A stretch of DNA of 64,000 nucleotides from Stenotrophomonas maltophilia (GCF_006970445.1 NZ_CP033877.1:186001-250000), one strand, 5' to 3'; numbered from the stretch's first letter, positions 16,767-25,973 are shown. Notes: generated from the letters alone by a model not told the origin. Translations and numbers: made by a program.

Positions 16767-17861
16767 CTACACGGCGCTGTGCAATCCGCGATCGGCGGCA
16801 TGGCGCTCCTGCGCCAGCTCGATCAGGCGGGTGATCAGCGTGGTGTAGTCGACACCGCTGGCACCCCACAGCTTCGGGTACATGCTGATGCGGGTGAAGC
16901 CCGGCAGCGTGTTGACCTCGTTGATGACGATCTCGCCGGCTGCGGTGAGGAACACGTCCACGCGCGCCATGCCTGCACACTCCAGCGTTTGGTAGGCCTG
17001 CAATGCGACCTGCTGGATGCGTGCCTGGGTGTGGCCATCGATATCCGCCGGCACCACCACTTCGGCGCCATCTTCGTTGATGTACTTGGTGTCGTAGGCG
17101 TAGAACTCGTCGTGCACCACTACTTCACCGCACAGGCTGGCCTGCGGATGCGCGTTGCCCAGCACCGCACATTCGATCTCGCGGCCGACCACCGCCGATT
17201 CCACCAGCACCTTGTGGTCGTAGCGCAGTGCCAGCGCCAGCGCTTCGGCAAAGCCCGCTGCATCCTTGACCTTGCTCACGCCCACCGACGAACCCTGGTT
17301 GGCCGGCTTCACGAACAGCGGCAGGCCGAGCTGGGCGATCACCGCATCGACATCAACGTCCGCTGCCTGGTGGCGTCGGATGCACAACCACGGCGCTACC
17401 TGCAGGCCGGCGTCGCGCAACAGGCGCTTGGTCACGTCCTTGTCCATCGCCACTGCCGAGCCCAGTACCGGCGAGCCGACGAAGGGCAGGTTGGCCATGC
17501 GCAGCAGGCCCTGCAGCGCGCCGTCCTCGCCCAGCGGCCCGTGCACGATCGGCAGCACCACATCGATCTGGCCCAGCACGCTGGCCGCATCGGAGGGCTG
17601 CAGCTGTGCCTGTTCGGCACCGGGAAGGACCGCCAGCGACTGGCCGGAGCGATGCAGCGCGATGCGTGCCGGATCATCGGCATTGAGCAGGAAGGTCGCA
17701 GGCTCGCTCAGATGCCACTGGCCCTGCTTGTCGATGCCGACCAGAACCGGCTCGAAGCGCTCCCGATCGAGGGCGTCGAGGATGTTCTTCGCCGACTGCA
17801 GTGAAACTTCGTGCTCGGAGGACTTGCCCCCGAAGATGATGCCGACCCGGGTCCGTGCCAT
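16767..17861 (-). CDS. ddl: D-alanine-D-alanine ligase (DdlA type)
   Basis: This ATP-grasp enzyme makes the D-Ala-D-Ala dipeptide for peptidoglycan precursors in the cytoplasm. The 364-residue length and the opening [20 protein letters not shown] fit the longer DdlA type. ATP-grasp motifs are visible: [24 protein letters not shown] and the metal-binding EVNTLPGFT near the C terminus. The ATG at 17861 is chosen because it starts right at the conserved N terminus. It stands outside the division/cell-wall cluster, so a second ddl linked to fts genes is expected elsewhere in this genome. Confidence 0.95.
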   Translation of the reverse strand: MARTRVGIIFGGKSSEHEVSLQSAKNILDALDRERFEPVLVGIDKQGQWHLSEPATFLLNADDPARIALHRSGQSLAVLPGAEQAQLQPSDAASVLGQIDVVLPIVHGPLGEDGALQGLLRMANLPFVGSPVLGSAVAMDKDVTKRLLRDAGLQVAPWLCIRRHQAADVDVDAVIAQLGLPLFVKPANQGSSVGVSKVKDAAGFAEALALALRYDHKVLVESAVVGREIECAVLGNAHPQASLCGEVVVHDEFYAYDTKYINEDGAEVVVPADIDGHTQARIQQVALQAYQTLECAGMARVDVFLTAAGEIVINEVNTLPGFTRISMYPKLWGASGVDYTTLITRLIELAQERHAADRGLHSAV

Positions 17862-17958
17862 GGTGCTGCGATGTCCTGTGCGTTGCGTGGCCGTACAGCA
17901 TGAACCTTCCATAGCCACCCAGGTGAGGCACAGATGAATCACCGGGCTGCCGGCTCGG

Positions 17959-18018
17959 GTAGCGGCCAACCTTGGTTGGCCCTCCTGACATCCAGCGCCG
18001 ACCAAGGTCGGCATCTAC
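17959..18018. repeat. SMAG-type palindromes, inverted pair
   Basis: GTAGCGGCCAACCTTGGTTGG starts the first copy (17959-17981). The inverted second copy (17997-18018) has stem GCCGACC/GGTCGGC and ends CTAC. Confidence 0.78.
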
Positions 18019-18041
18019 CAACGCGAGATCCCATCAGCATT

Positions 18042-18079
18042 GGGGTCAGAGCCCGTTGCGCAGCAACGGGACCCACCCC
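18042..18079. repeat. GGGGTCAGA-family imperfect palindrome
   Basis: GGGGTCAGAGCCCGTTGC is followed by an imperfect complementary arm (GCAACGGGACCCACCCC). Related copies are at 24443, 33542 and 49069. The same downstream order (GCCATCCCACGG, then a SMAG copy) recurs near 33710, so this looks like a compound repeat. Confidence 0.65.
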
Positions 18080-18114
18080 GCCATCCCACGGAATGCATGC
18101 TGTTGGTGTTGAGG

Positions 18115-18138
18115 TTGCCGGCCAGCGGCCGGCACTAC
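18115..18138 (-). repeat. SMAG-type palindrome
   Basis: The minus strand begins GTAGTGCCGGCCGCTGGCC. It lies about 50 bp upstream of the ubiJ -10 box. Confidence 0.8.
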
Positions 18139-18185
18139 CGCGGGTGCCGGGCGGCAGCCCGGCCCAAGCCCCCCACCCACGCGGG

Positions 18186-18191
18186 TAGAAT
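18186..18191 (+). promoter_or_regulatory. -10 box of ubiJ, leaderless geometry
   Basis: TAGAAT, then six bases, then the ubiJ ATG at 18198. No Shine-Dalgarno sequence is seen, so a leaderless ubiJ-ubiB mRNA is likely. Confidence 0.6.
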
Positions 18192-18197
18192 GCGCAC

Positions 18198-18833
18198 ATG
18201 GCTCTTTCCCTGCTCAAGTCCCTCAAGCCGGTCGCTGGCCGCGCCCTGCAGATCGCCCTGAACCGCGCACTGGCGCTGGATCCGGATACCCGCCATGCCC
18301 TGGCCAGCCTCGAGGGGCGGCACATCGACCTGACCCTGGAAGCGCCGTCGTTGGCGATGCGCATCAGCGTCGACGGCGACCAGCTGCGGGTCGGCCCGGT
18401 AGATGCGCAGGAAGCCGACCTGGCCGTGCGCAGCAGCCTGGCCGGCGTGTTGGCGCAGCTGCCACTGCTCGCCAATGCACGGCGCAGCGATACCAACAGC
18501 AAGGGCCGGGTGCGCGTGGCTGGTGACGCCGAACTGGCGCGCCGCCTGCAGCAGCTGGCCAAGGGCTTCGATCCGGACTGGCAGCAGCCATTCGTCAGCG
18601 TGTTCGGCGAGGTGCTGGGTGTGCAGGTGGCCAACACCCTGCGCAGCGCCCTGCAGCATGCGCGCCAGGGCGTGATCGACCTGGCCCACAGCGCCGCCGA
18701 ATTCATCACCGAGGAATCACGCGACGTGGTGCCACGCGCCGAACTGGATGCCTTCCATGATGATGTGGACGTGCTGCGCGACGACGTCGAGCGTCTTGGC
18801 GCGCGCGTGCTGCGCCTGCGGGGTGCCGCATGA
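18198..18833 (+). CDS. ubiJ: Ubiquinone biosynthesis accessory factor UbiJ
   Basis: UbiJ is an SCP2-domain lipid-binding protein that helps assemble the cytoplasmic Ubi complex and present lipophilic intermediates. The 211-residue protein has the SCP2-like N-terminal two-thirds ([28 protein letters not shown]...) and a C-terminal helical, likely coiled-coil tail ([33 protein letters not shown]...) as in E. coli UbiJ. It overlaps ubiB by 4 bp (ATGA), the usual ubiJ-ubiB order; ubiE is not in the window. Confidence 0.92.
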   Translation: MALSLLKSLKPVAGRALQIALNRALALDPDTRHALASLEGRHIDLTLEAPSLAMRISVDGDQLRVGPVDAQEADLAVRSSLAGVLAQLPLLANARRSDTNSKGRVRVAGDAELARRLQQLAKGFDPDWQQPFVSVFGEVLGVQVANTLRSALQHARQGVIDLAHSAAEFITEESRDVVPRAELDAFHDDVDVLRDDVERLGARVLRLRGAA

Positions 18834-20485
18834 AGGCCGTGCTGCGGGCCAGCCGCATCGGCCGGGTGATCCTGCGCTACCGCCTTGACGACCTGCTGCA
18901 GGGCACGCCGGCCGAGCGCTGGCTGCGTCTGGCCAAGCCGTTCGTGCCGCGTGCCTCGGCCGACATTGCCGCACAGTCGCGCGGTGCGCGCCTGCGCCTG
19001 GCGCTGCAGGATCTCGGCCCGATCTTCGTCAAGTTCGGCCAGATCCTGTCCACCCGCCGCGACCTGGTGCCGCCGGACGTGGCCAACGAGCTGACCCTGC
19101 TGCAGGACCGGGTCAAGCCGTTCGACGGCGATACCGCGCGCCGCATCGTCGAGGAAGCACTTGGTCTGCCGGTCAGCGAGGCGTTCGCCAGCTTCGATAC
19201 CGAACCGCTGGCCTCGGCCTCGATCGCGCAGGTGCATGCGGCCACGCTGGCCGATGGCCGCCAGGTGGTGGTCAAGGTGCTGCGCCCGGGCATCGAGAAG
19301 CAGATCGACGCCGACATCGCGTTGCTCAACTCGCTGGCCGCCCTGGTCGAGCGCACCCACCCGCGTGCCGACAAGATCCGCCCGCGCGAAGTGGTGGCCG
19401 AAGTCGAGAACACCTTGGCCGCCGAGCTGGACCTGCAGCGCGAAGGCGCCAATGCCAGCGTGCTGCGCCGCTTCTGGGAAAACAGCGACGACCTGTACGT
19501 GCCGGAAGTGATCTGGAGCCATACCGCCGAGCGTGCGCTGACCCTGGAGCGCGTGTGGGGCATTCCGTCCGACGACATCGCCGCGCTGGACAAGGCGGGC
19601 ATCGACCGCAAGGCGCTGGCCGCCAAGGGTGTGCGGGTGTTCTACACCCAGGTGTTCCGCGACAACTTCTTCCACGCCGATGCGCACGCCGGCAACATCT
19701 GGGTCGACACCGATCCGTCACGCCGCGCCAATCCGCGCTTCATCGCGCTGGACTTCGGCATCATGGGCCAGCTCTCGCAGGAAGATCAGTACTACCTGGC
19801 CGAGAATTTCATGGCCATCTTCAATCGCGATTACCGCCGCATCGCCGAACTGCATGTGCAGGCGCGCTGGATGCCCGACAACGTGCGCATCGATGATCTG
19901 GAAGCGGCCGTGCGTTCGGTGTGCGAGCCGTACTTCACCCGTCCGCTGTCGCAGATCTCGTTGGCCGAAGTGTTGATGAAGCTGTTCCGCGTGGCGCAGC
20001 GCTACCAGCTGACATTGCAGCCGCAGCTGATCCTGCTGCAGAAGACCCTGCTGAACATCGAAGGTGTCGGCCGCCAGCTGGATCCGCAGATCGATATCTG
20101 GGCGGTGGCCAAGCCGGTGCTGGCGAAGATCCTGCGCGAGCGCTACAGCCCGCGCAGGGTGGTACGCGAGATCGGCAAGCGCCTGCCGGAGATCATGACC
20201 CACGCGCCGGACATGCCGCGCCTGGTACACGCCTGGCTGACCCAGCAGGTGGAGGGCCGCCATGAGCTGGCGATGCGCTCGCGCGATCTGGTCGCGCTGG
20301 ATGCCAGCGTGCAGCGCCTGCAGAAGCGCGCGGTCGGCGCGATCACCGGCGTCGGCCTGCTGGCCATCGCCGCGCTGGTGTACGTGCTGCAGCCGCCAGG
20401 CTGGTACTGGGGCGACCTGCCGATGTGGAGCTGGGTGTCCGGTGCCGTCGGCGCGCTGGCGCTGGCGCGCGCGTGGTGGCGTTGA
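18830..20485 (+). CDS. ubiB: UbiB, atypical kinase/ATPase for ubiquinone synthesis
   Basis: UbiB is an ABC1/ADCK-family protein-kinase-like ATPase at the inner membrane needed for ubiquinone synthesis. The 551-residue protein shows the family KxGQ motif in [11 protein letters not shown], the Ala-rich loop region ASASIAQVH, the Lys in [10 protein letters not shown], and DAHAGNIW / LDFGIMG in the catalytic region. Two C-terminal hydrophobic segments (about 505-525 and 530-548) form the membrane anchor. Its start overlaps the ubiJ stop, so translation is coupled. Confidence 0.95.
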   Translation: MKAVLRASRIGRVILRYRLDDLLQGTPAERWLRLAKPFVPRASADIAAQSRGARLRLALQDLGPIFVKFGQILSTRRDLVPPDVANELTLLQDRVKPFDGDTARRIVEEALGLPVSEAFASFDTEPLASASIAQVHAATLADGRQVVVKVLRPGIEKQIDADIALLNSLAALVERTHPRADKIRPREVVAEVENTLAAELDLQREGANASVLRRFWENSDDLYVPEVIWSHTAERALTLERVWGIPSDDIAALDKAGIDRKALAAKGVRVFYTQVFRDNFFHADAHAGNIWVDTDPSRRANPRFIALDFGIMGQLSQEDQYYLAENFMAIFNRDYRRIAELHVQARWMPDNVRIDDLEAAVRSVCEPYFTRPLSQISLAEVLMKLFRVAQRYQLTLQPQLILLQKTLLNIEGVGRQLDPQIDIWAVAKPVLAKILRERYSPRRVVREIGKRLPEIMTHAPDMPRLVHAWLTQQVEGRHELAMRSRDLVALDASVQRLQKRAVGAITGVGLLAIAALVYVLQPPGWYWGDLPMWSWVSGAVGALALARAWWR

Positions 20486-20502
20486 TCCCTGTTTATCCAG
20501 AG

Positions 20503-20525
20503 TCGGCGGCGTCACACGCCGCCGA
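20503..20525. terminator. GC-rich hairpin between convergent ubiB and YaiO-like gene
   Basis: TCGGCGGCGT and ACGCCGCCGA form a perfect 10 bp stem with a 3-base loop. There is no T tract on either side, so it may be a 3' mRNA stabiliser or a weak bidirectional terminator. Confidence 0.45.
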
Positions 20526-20537
20526 CCGGCCACGCCT

Positions 20538-21323
20538 CTACCAGTGATAGCCCAGGCCCAGGTGCGACTGCACGCTCTGGAAGCTGTCCAGGCGCGTCTT
20601 GTGCCAGGTCTTGCCGATGCCCATGTCCAGCACCAGATGCTCACCCAGCGGCTGGCTGCGGCGCAGGAAGGCACGACGTGCATCGTGTTCGCGCAGCAGC
20701 AGCGGATCGGAATCGGCGGTGTAGCCGGAGGTACCGCTTCCCAGCCACAACTGGGTCGAACCACGGCCCTGCGCATCCTTCAGGCGCAGTGACAGCGTGG
20801 TGCCATGGCCATCGGGGCCATTGGACTGGCGATGCCGCTCGTGGCGCAGTGAGGCGGTCACGCGTGGGAAGTAGTGCGAGGCACCGACAGACCAGCCGCT
20901 CACGTATGCACCGGCATGGTACTGGGCGTACTTGCCGCCCACGCTCAGCACGGTCTGCGGTGCCACCTTCCACTGGATGTCCTGGTTGACCTGGCGGTTG
21001 ACGAATACCGGATCATCGTTGGACGCAGTGAAGGCGGTGCGGGTCGAAAAGCGTGGACTCCAGCGCTGCTGCAGCGAACCCTGCACCCGGTTGCCGCCGA
21101 AGCGTTTGCTGCCGTAGTCGCGTTCGCCATGGGCCAGGCCCAGATGCCAGCGGCTGTCACCGCTGCGACCGGCCACATCCACGGTCTGTACGTCGCGCTT
21201 GCCGAAGCCATCGGTGTAGTCGGCATGATCCAGCTGCACCGAGACCCGGTCGATGCCGGCATGGGCGCTGGACACGGCCAGCAGCAGGGCGCACGGCAGT
21301 GCGCCACGGATGATCAATCGCAT
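20538..21323 (-). CDS. YaiO-like outer-membrane beta-barrel protein
   Basis: This 261-residue protein has a signal peptide (MRLIIRGALPCALLLAVSSAHA) and a mature part of alternating short beta-strands ending in an aromatic C terminus (SHLGLGYHW), the signature of outer-membrane barrels. The pattern (HADYTDGFGKRDVQTVDVAG..., RHERHRQSNGPDGHGTTLSLRL) resembles the YaiO family. It is the last gene of an operon with a PIG-L deacetylase, a GT2 and a hexapeptide-repeat protein, in line with E. coli yaiO-yaiP-yaiS. The natural guess is export or surface attachment of a glycan, but no substrate is known. Confidence 0.8.
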   Translation of the reverse strand: MRLIIRGALPCALLLAVSSAHAGIDRVSVQLDHADYTDGFGKRDVQTVDVAGRSGDSRWHLGLAHGERDYGSKRFGGNRVQGSLQQRWSPRFSTRTAFTASNDDPVFVNRQVNQDIQWKVAPQTVLSVGGKYAQYHAGAYVSGWSVGASHYFPRVTASLRHERHRQSNGPDGHGTTLSLRLKDAQGRGSTQLWLGSGTSGYTADSDPLLLREHDARRAFLRRSQPLGEHLVLDMGIGKTWHKTRLDSFQSVQSHLGLGYHW

Positions 21324-21327
21324 GGGG

Positions 21328-21933
21328 TTACTCCAGGGGTTGGGAATGCAGCGACTGCAGCAGCCGGTAGCGACCGGGCGGCAGGTTTCGTTCCACGGTG
21401 ATGCGCGGTCCGAACTGGCTGCCCGGCGCGACGATGCGACCGGGCAGGATGATCACGCCGACACCCAGCGCGGCGCCTTCGCCGATCCAGGCGCCGAGCT
21501 TGTCGCGCTGGCTGTCGATGACGGTATCGCCGATGTGGACGGCGACCGTTGCACCATCCAGGCGATGGTTGCTGGTGCGCACCAGCGCACCCAGGTAGGC
21601 ACGGGCGTCGACGCGGCTGTCGGCGATGAAGCACTGCGGGCCGATGCAGGCGCCGTCGCCGATCAGCGCGTTCTTCAGTTCACTGGCAAAGCCGACGCGG
21701 ACACCATCGCCAATGTGCAGCGGGCCGCGCAGCAGCGCGTTGTTGCCGATGAGGCAGTCGCGGCCGATCGATACCGGTCCCTGCAGCTGGGCGCCGTCGC
21801 AGATGCGGCTGCCGGCGCCGATCTGCACGTGGCCCCGCACTGCCGCGCGTGGCGAAACCTGTGCACTGGGATCGACGTGGGGTGGCAGCGTCGAAAGCGC
21901 GTCGGCCATGGCGGCGAGATCATTCCACCACAT
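21328..21933 (-). CDS. Left-handed beta-helix (hexapeptide-repeat) protein
   Basis: This 201-residue protein is built of hexapeptide repeats (for example VRGHVQIGAGSRICDGAQL, GPVSIGRDCLIGNNALL, GPLHIGDGVRVGFASEL), the left-handed beta-helix seen in GlmU C-terminal domains and many acetyltransferases. No separate nucleotidyltransferase domain is present. The start overlaps the end of the upstream GT2 gene by 14 bp, and the next gene follows after 4 bp, so all are coupled. It may acetylate a sugar made by this operon, but the acceptor cannot be told. Confidence 0.82.
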   Translation of the reverse strand: MWWNDLAAMADALSTLPPHVDPSAQVSPRAAVRGHVQIGAGSRICDGAQLQGPVSIGRDCLIGNNALLRGPLHIGDGVRVGFASELKNALIGDGACIGPQCFIADSRVDARAYLGALVRTSNHRLDGATVAVHIGDTVIDSQRDKLGAWIGEGAALGVGVIILPGRIVAPGSQFGPRITVERNLPPGRYRLLQSLHSQPLE

Positions 21934-23059
21934 GTGGATACCTGGTCGGTTTGTCGCGCACCGGTTCGCGGCCGGTGCACAGCCCGGCCACGCCGTGCAT
22001 CAGCCAGATCGCGTAGGCGAGGAGCACGTACAGCATCGAGAACGCGGCGGCGGGTACCAGCCACACGCGACGGTGATGGATCGCACTGATCACCGCCAGC
22101 AACATGACGATGCCAATCCAGAACAACGGCATCACCGACAGGGCGAGGCCACCAGGCCCGTGCAGCAGGGCCGCACCGAACCAGACCTGCAGCGACAGCG
22201 CGATGCCGGCAAGGGCGAGCAGCATCATCGGCAGGATGCTGAACAGGCCGAAACGGGTCAGCAACAGGCCGCGGTGCAGGCGCATGCATACCGCATAGCC
22301 GACGATCCAGCGCCGCCAGCGTCGCCATTCCTCCACCAGCGTGTTGCATTCCTGCGGGTAGACCACGCAGCGCACGCTCTGGCGGACACGGTAGCCCTGC
22401 GCGACCAGCGACCAGGACATGTCCAGGTCTTCCACGCGGGTGCGGTCGGAGAAACCGACCTTGCGCAGCACCGAGGTACGGAACAGGCCACACGAGCCGG
22501 AGACGATGAACGGCGCGCCGCCGAGCCACTGCTGGAAGCTGCGCTTGATGACGATCATCGGCAGCTTCAGACTGGCACGCACATGCGGCAGGAAGCCGGC
22601 ACCCTGCAGGCTGGACGAGGGCACGCCACCGACCGCATCGGCACCGCGTTCGATCTCGTCCAGCAGATGGCCCAGGCCATGGCCGTGCGGATCGATATGG
22701 GTGTCGGCGTCGGTCAGGAACACCTGCTCGGCGGTAGCGTGCTGCAGGCCATGCATCAGCGCACCGCCCTTGCCTGTGTTGGCCTGGTGCACCGCCACCA
22801 GCCGCCCGGGCCAGCGCGCCTGCAGCGCATCGAGTACCTGGGCCGTGTTGTCGGTGGAACCATCGTTCACGCAGATCACCCGCGCCACGTAGGGGTTCTG
22901 CAGCAGGCTGGTCAACGAGCGCTCCAGGCACGGCGCTTCGTTGTAGGCCGGCACGATCGCATCGATGCTGTACAGGCGCGTGCTCGGGCGGCGCGAGGCC
23001 TGCACGCAAACACGCACCAGGATGAAGGCACACATGGCCAGGAACAGCAGGGTTTTCAT
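21920..23059 (-). CDS. Membrane glycosyltransferase family 2 (YaiP/BcsA-like)
   Basis: This 379-residue protein has one N-terminal membrane helix (KTLLFLAMCAFILVRVCV), a GT-A domain with VPAYNEAPCLERSL, CVNDGSTDNT, the DxD-type FLTDADTHID, the acceptor motif VEDLDMSW and a QxxRW-like EEWRRWRRW, then several C-terminal membrane helices. This is the layout of processive or semi-processive GT2 enzymes that build and move glycans across the inner membrane. The ATG at 23059 overlaps the stop of the deacetylase gene (ATGA). The sugar is unknown. Confidence 0.88.
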   Translation of the reverse strand: MKTLLFLAMCAFILVRVCVQASRRPSTRLYSIDAIVPAYNEAPCLERSLTSLLQNPYVARVICVNDGSTDNTAQVLDALQARWPGRLVAVHQANTGKGGALMHGLQHATAEQVFLTDADTHIDPHGHGLGHLLDEIERGADAVGGVPSSSLQGAGFLPHVRASLKLPMIVIKRSFQQWLGGAPFIVSGSCGLFRTSVLRKVGFSDRTRVEDLDMSWSLVAQGYRVRQSVRCVVYPQECNTLVEEWRRWRRWIVGYAVCMRLHRGLLLTRFGLFSILPMMLLALAGIALSLQVWFGAALLHGPGGLALSVMPLFWIGIVMLLAVISAIHHRRVWLVPAAAFSMLYVLLAYAIWLMHGVAGLCTGREPVRDKPTRYPHVVE

Positions 23060-23670
23060 CACAGCACCAGCCGGTAGGGCACGAAGCCCTCGCTGGGGCC
23101 GATGCCGATCTGCTGGCCGCGGAACTGCGCGTGGCAGCGCAGGTGGTCCTCCTGCATGTAGTGGCGATCGCCCTGGCTGGCATGCTCGCGCAATGCGTGG
23201 ATCTTCAGGTCCAGCTGTGCGCTGATGTCCTCGAACACCTGCGGTGCGAACTGCGGCAGGGTGCTGGGGCTCTCGTAGCAGAGGATCTGCGGGATGCTGC
23301 GGCAGGCGATGATCGACGCTTCGTGGACGGTGCGATGGTCCTGGTGGTGGTCTTCGCCGCACATCGTGTAGACGCGATGCGGTGCGATCTGCGCGCAGGC
23401 CTGCTCGATCACCGCGACGATGTCGTTGCGGCAGGCGGGAAAGCGCGTATCCGGAAAGTCCTGCTGGATCACCCCGGTCACGCCCAGGCGGCGCAGCGCA
23501 CGATGCGATTCATCGCTGCGATCGATGCCGGCGTGGCAGCCACGGCCACCACGGCTGAGCACCAGCGCACGGATGCGTGCACCGTCGCGGGCCAGTTTGG
23601 CCAGGCTGCCGCCGCAACCGAGTTCGATGTCGTCGGGGTGGGCGCCGATTGCCAGAATGTCGAGAACCAT
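23059..23670 (-). CDS. PIG-L family N-acetyl-sugar deacetylase (YaiS-like)
   Basis: This 203-residue zinc hydrolase carries the LmbE/PIG-L motifs LAIGAHPDDIELGCGGSL (zinc-binding HPDD) and GEDHHQDHRTVHEA (second zinc motif). Members remove N-acetyl groups from GlcNAc-like sugars. It is the first gene of the four-gene minus-strand operon, and its stop overlaps the GT2 start. The start MVLDILAIGAHPDD at 23670 is well placed; longer upstream frames have no family resemblance. Confidence 0.9.
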   Translation of the reverse strand: MVLDILAIGAHPDDIELGCGGSLAKLARDGARIRALVLSRGGRGCHAGIDRSDESHRALRRLGVTGVIQQDFPDTRFPACRNDIVAVIEQACAQIAPHRVYTMCGEDHHQDHRTVHEASIIACRSIPQILCYESPSTLPQFAPQVFEDISAQLDLKIHALREHASQGDRHYMQEDHLRCHAQFRGQQIGIGPSEGFVPYRLVL

Positions 23671-23835
23671 GGCCGTGTCCTTGCGGAAACCAAGAGGGCA
23701 GCGGGCAGGTGGAGCGTCCCGCGTGAAGAAGGCGGGAACTATCGCAACGTGAACGCAGCGCCGGGCTAGGAGGAATACGAAATGTGGCCGGACAAGCCAC
23801 AATGCCCACCCTTGCTGCGGCAAATGAAAGAAGCG

Positions 23836-24423
23836 ATGACGATGCAGCTTTCGGAATTGAAGAACGAACTGGCGCGCTTCGGTGCTGAAAACGACGCGCA
23901 TGAAACCGAGCGCGGTCGGCGCATGCTCAACATCACGCCGGACACCGGTGAATTCCTGTCGGTGCTGGTGCGCTTCGGCACTGCGCGCCGGGTGCTGGAG
24001 ATCGGCACCTCCAACGGCTATTCCACGCTATGGCTGGCCGAAGCCGCCGCCGCCATCGATGGCCACGTGACCACGCTGGAATACGCCGAGGACAAGGTGG
24101 CGATGGCGCATGCCACGTTCGCGCGCAGCGGGCTGGCCGGGTACATCACGCTGGTGCAGGGCGATGCCGGGCAGTGGTTGACGCAGGCCGCCGATGCCAG
24201 CATCGATCTGCTGTTCCTCGATTCGGACCGCGAACAATACGCCGGCTGGTGGCCGCAGCTGCGCCGCGTGCTGCGTCCGGGTGGCCTGCTGGTGGTGGAC
24301 AACGCCACCTCGCACGCCACGCAGATGGAGCCGTTGCGGATGCTGCTGGACGCTGATCCGGACTTCAGCACCAGCCTGGTCCCGGTGGGCAATGGCGAGC
24401 TGCTGGCCGTGCGCAACGCCTGA
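23836..24423 (+). CDS. SAM-dependent O-methyltransferase (type 3)
   Basis: A protein of about 195 residues with the SAM-binding motif VLEIGTSNGYSTLWLA, an acidic second-strand contact (VTTLEYAEDK), the metal/SAM loop LLFLDSDREQY and VLRPGGLLVVDNATSH, as in the catechol/caffeoyl-CoA O-methyltransferase family. Start choice is uncertain: ATGs at 23782, 23824, 23836 and 23842 are in frame; 23836 has AAAGAAG just upstream. The methyl acceptor is not known. It is divergent from the deacetylase operon. Confidence 0.82.
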   Translation: MTMQLSELKNELARFGAENDAHETERGRRMLNITPDTGEFLSVLVRFGTARRVLEIGTSNGYSTLWLAEAAAAIDGHVTTLEYAEDKVAMAHATFARSGLAGYITLVQGDAGQWLTQAADASIDLLFLDSDREQYAGWWPQLRRVLRPGGLLVVDNATSHATQMEPLRMLLDADPDFSTSLVPVGNGELLAVRNA

Positions 24424-24442
24424 CCGGCGCACCTGCCTATCT

Positions 24443-24483
24443 GGGGTCAGATCCCTTTTCCTGTGGAAAAGGGATCTGACCCC
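24443..24483. repeat. GGGGTCAGA-family perfect 19 bp palindrome
   Basis: Left arm GGGGTCAGATCCCTTTTCC, 3-base loop, exact complementary right arm. The inner arm bases differ from the copy at 49069 (TTTTGC) with matching compensation on the other arm. The right end carries CTGACC, which serves as a plausible -35 for truC. Confidence 0.75.
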
Positions 24484-24497
24484 GATCAGGGCACCCG

Positions 24498-24503
24498 TAT
24501 AAT
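24498..24503 (+). promoter_or_regulatory. Perfect -10 (TATAAT) of truC, leaderless geometry
   Basis: TATAAT is six bases before the GTG start at 24510. A -35-like CTGACC (24476-24481) lies 16 bp upstream, inside the preceding palindrome. A leaderless GTG-start mRNA is predicted. Confidence 0.7.
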
Positions 24504-24509
24504 CCCGCG

Positions 24510-25247
24510 GTGAGTACCGAACCTGACACCCTCGCTGCGGTCGAGACTGAAACCGCGCCCCTGCAGCTGCTGCACCTGGATGAGCGCCTGGCCGTGGTCA
24601 ACAAGCCCGCCGGGCTGATGGTCCACGACAGCAAGCTGGCCCGTGGCGAAGATGATTTCCTGGCCGACCGCCTGCGTGAGCAGCTGGGGCGGCCGATCTT
24701 CCTCGTGCACCGCCTGGACCGGGCCACCAGTGGCTGCCTGCTGCTGGCCTTCGACCGCGAGACCGCCAGTGCGCTGGGCAAGGCGCTGATGGGCGGTGAA
24801 GTGGCCAAGGACTACCTGACGGTCTGCCGTGGCTGGCCGGCCGAGCTGTCCTGGCGGGTGGACCATGATCTGGACGGTGGGCCGGGCAAGCCGGTGAAGA
24901 AGCCGGCGATCACCGATTTCCAGCGGCTGGCCACCGGCGAGCTGTCGGTGCCGGTGGGTGAATTCACCAGCTCACGCTACGCGCTGCTGCGCTGCCAGCC
25001 GCAGACCGGGCGCTTCCGGCAGATCCGCCGGCACCTCAAGCATCTCTCGCACCACATGATCGGCGACACCAGCCACGGTGATGGCCGGCACAACCGGATC
25101 TTCCGCATGCAGGGCGTGCACCGCATGCTGCTGCACGCCGAGCGCCTGCGTTTTCCGCATCCGGACGGTGGCAGCGTGGATGTCAGTGCGCCGCTGGATC
25201 GCGAATTCCAGAAGGCGCTGGACCTGTTCGGCTGGCAGGTGGACTGA
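24510..25247 (+). CDS. truC: RluA-family tRNA pseudouridine synthase (TruC-like)
   Basis: This 245-residue enzyme isomerises uridine to pseudouridine; the TruC subfamily acts on U65 of certain tRNAs. The catalytic Asp is in VHRLDRATSGCLLLA, and the family also shows VVNKPAGLMVHDSK and CQPQTGRFRQIRRHLKHL. No S4 domain is present, as expected for TruC, and HHMIGDTSHGDGRHN is typical of it. The start is GTG, placed six bases after TATAAT. Confidence 0.9.
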   Translation: MSTEPDTLAAVETETAPLQLLHLDERLAVVNKPAGLMVHDSKLARGEDDFLADRLREQLGRPIFLVHRLDRATSGCLLLAFDRETASALGKALMGGEVAKDYLTVCRGWPAELSWRVDHDLDGGPGKPVKKPAITDFQRLATGELSVPVGEFTSSRYALLRCQPQTGRFRQIRRHLKHLSHHMIGDTSHGDGRHNRIFRMQGVHRMLLHAERLRFPHPDGGSVDVSAPLDREFQKALDLFGWQVD

Positions 25248-25322
25248 AGGTGGCGCCGGGCTGTGCCCGGCGGCGGCCTGATTCCCGTTGCGCTGGCATT
25301 GCCGGCCAGCGGCCGGCACTAC
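25248..25322. repeat. SMAG-type palindromes, inverted pair
   Basis: A GTGGCGCCGGGC/GCCCGGCG copy begins directly after the truC stop, and an inverted copy ending in CTAC at 25322 abuts the stop of the DUF2059 gene. They fill the convergent spacer. Confidence 0.75.
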
Positions 25323-25323
25323 C

Positions 25324-25851
25324 TCATTTCTTTTCCGGCTCGTTGACGATCGCTTCCAGGTCCTTCTGCAGGTCCGCGAACAGCGGCTGCATGCGGGCCT
25401 GGATCGCCACCATCACGTTCTGCATCAGGGCCGGGGTCTTGTCCAGCAGGCTCTGGCCGGCGGCGCTCTCGTAGAACTCGGCCATCGCCAGCACGTCTTC
25501 CTTGCTGAAGGTCTTCTTGTACAGGTCCACGTACATCGGCCGCAGCTGCTGCCAGGACATGGCCTGGCGCAGGGTCTGGCTGGTCCGTGCCTGGATCCGC
25601 TTCAGCTGTTCCTGCTGCTGGGCAGTGAGCTGGCGCTGCGCAGCCACCTGCTGGAACTGCTGCTGCTGCATGGCTTCGATCTGCGGCACCATGGTGTCGA
25701 TCATGCTCTGCGCGCGCGAGGCCGACAGCAGGCGGTTGATGTCGCCGTCGGTCGGCGGGGCGGCCAGGGCCGGGACGCTGGCTACGGCCAGTGCCAGCAG
25801 CAGGGCGGCGCGGCGCAGCAGGGACGGCAGGGCGGGTGCGAAGCGGGTCAT
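25324..25851 (-). CDS. DUF2059 domain periplasmic protein
   Basis: This 175-residue protein has a signal peptide (ending near PALAAPPT) and a helical domain (RAQSMIDTMVPQIEAMQQQQF...KTFSKEDVLAMAEFYESAAGQSLLDKTPALM), the hallmark of DUF2059, whose function is not established. A Gln-rich stretch lies around residues 62-90. AGGAAG upstream of the ATG at 25851 supports this start over an ATG at 25872. Confidence 0.9.
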   Translation of the reverse strand: MTRFAPALPSLLRRAALLLALAVASVPALAAPPTDGDINRLLSASRAQSMIDTMVPQIEAMQQQQFQQVAAQRQLTAQQQEQLKRIQARTSQTLRQAMSWQQLRPMYVDLYKKTFSKEDVLAMAEFYESAAGQSLLDKTPALMQNVMVAIQARMQPLFADLQKDLEAIVNEPEKK

Positions 25852-25973
25852 GCGGGGCTTCCTGCGGTACATGGGACGGCCAGCATACCCGCAGCCAAGG
25901 CGAAGGCGGCGTGTTCGGTGCCTGATCGGCGGCATACGGGGCGCGATGCCGCACTCTGTCGCGTGCCTGCCGC

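Larger units (their letters stand above)
17862..18197. other. Intergenic region ddl/ubiJ filled with repeats
   Basis: This 336 bp spacer between divergent genes has no convincing gene. It holds a SMAG pair, one GGGGTCAGA-type palindrome, another SMAG copy and the ubiJ -10 box, each listed separately. Confidence 0.7.
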
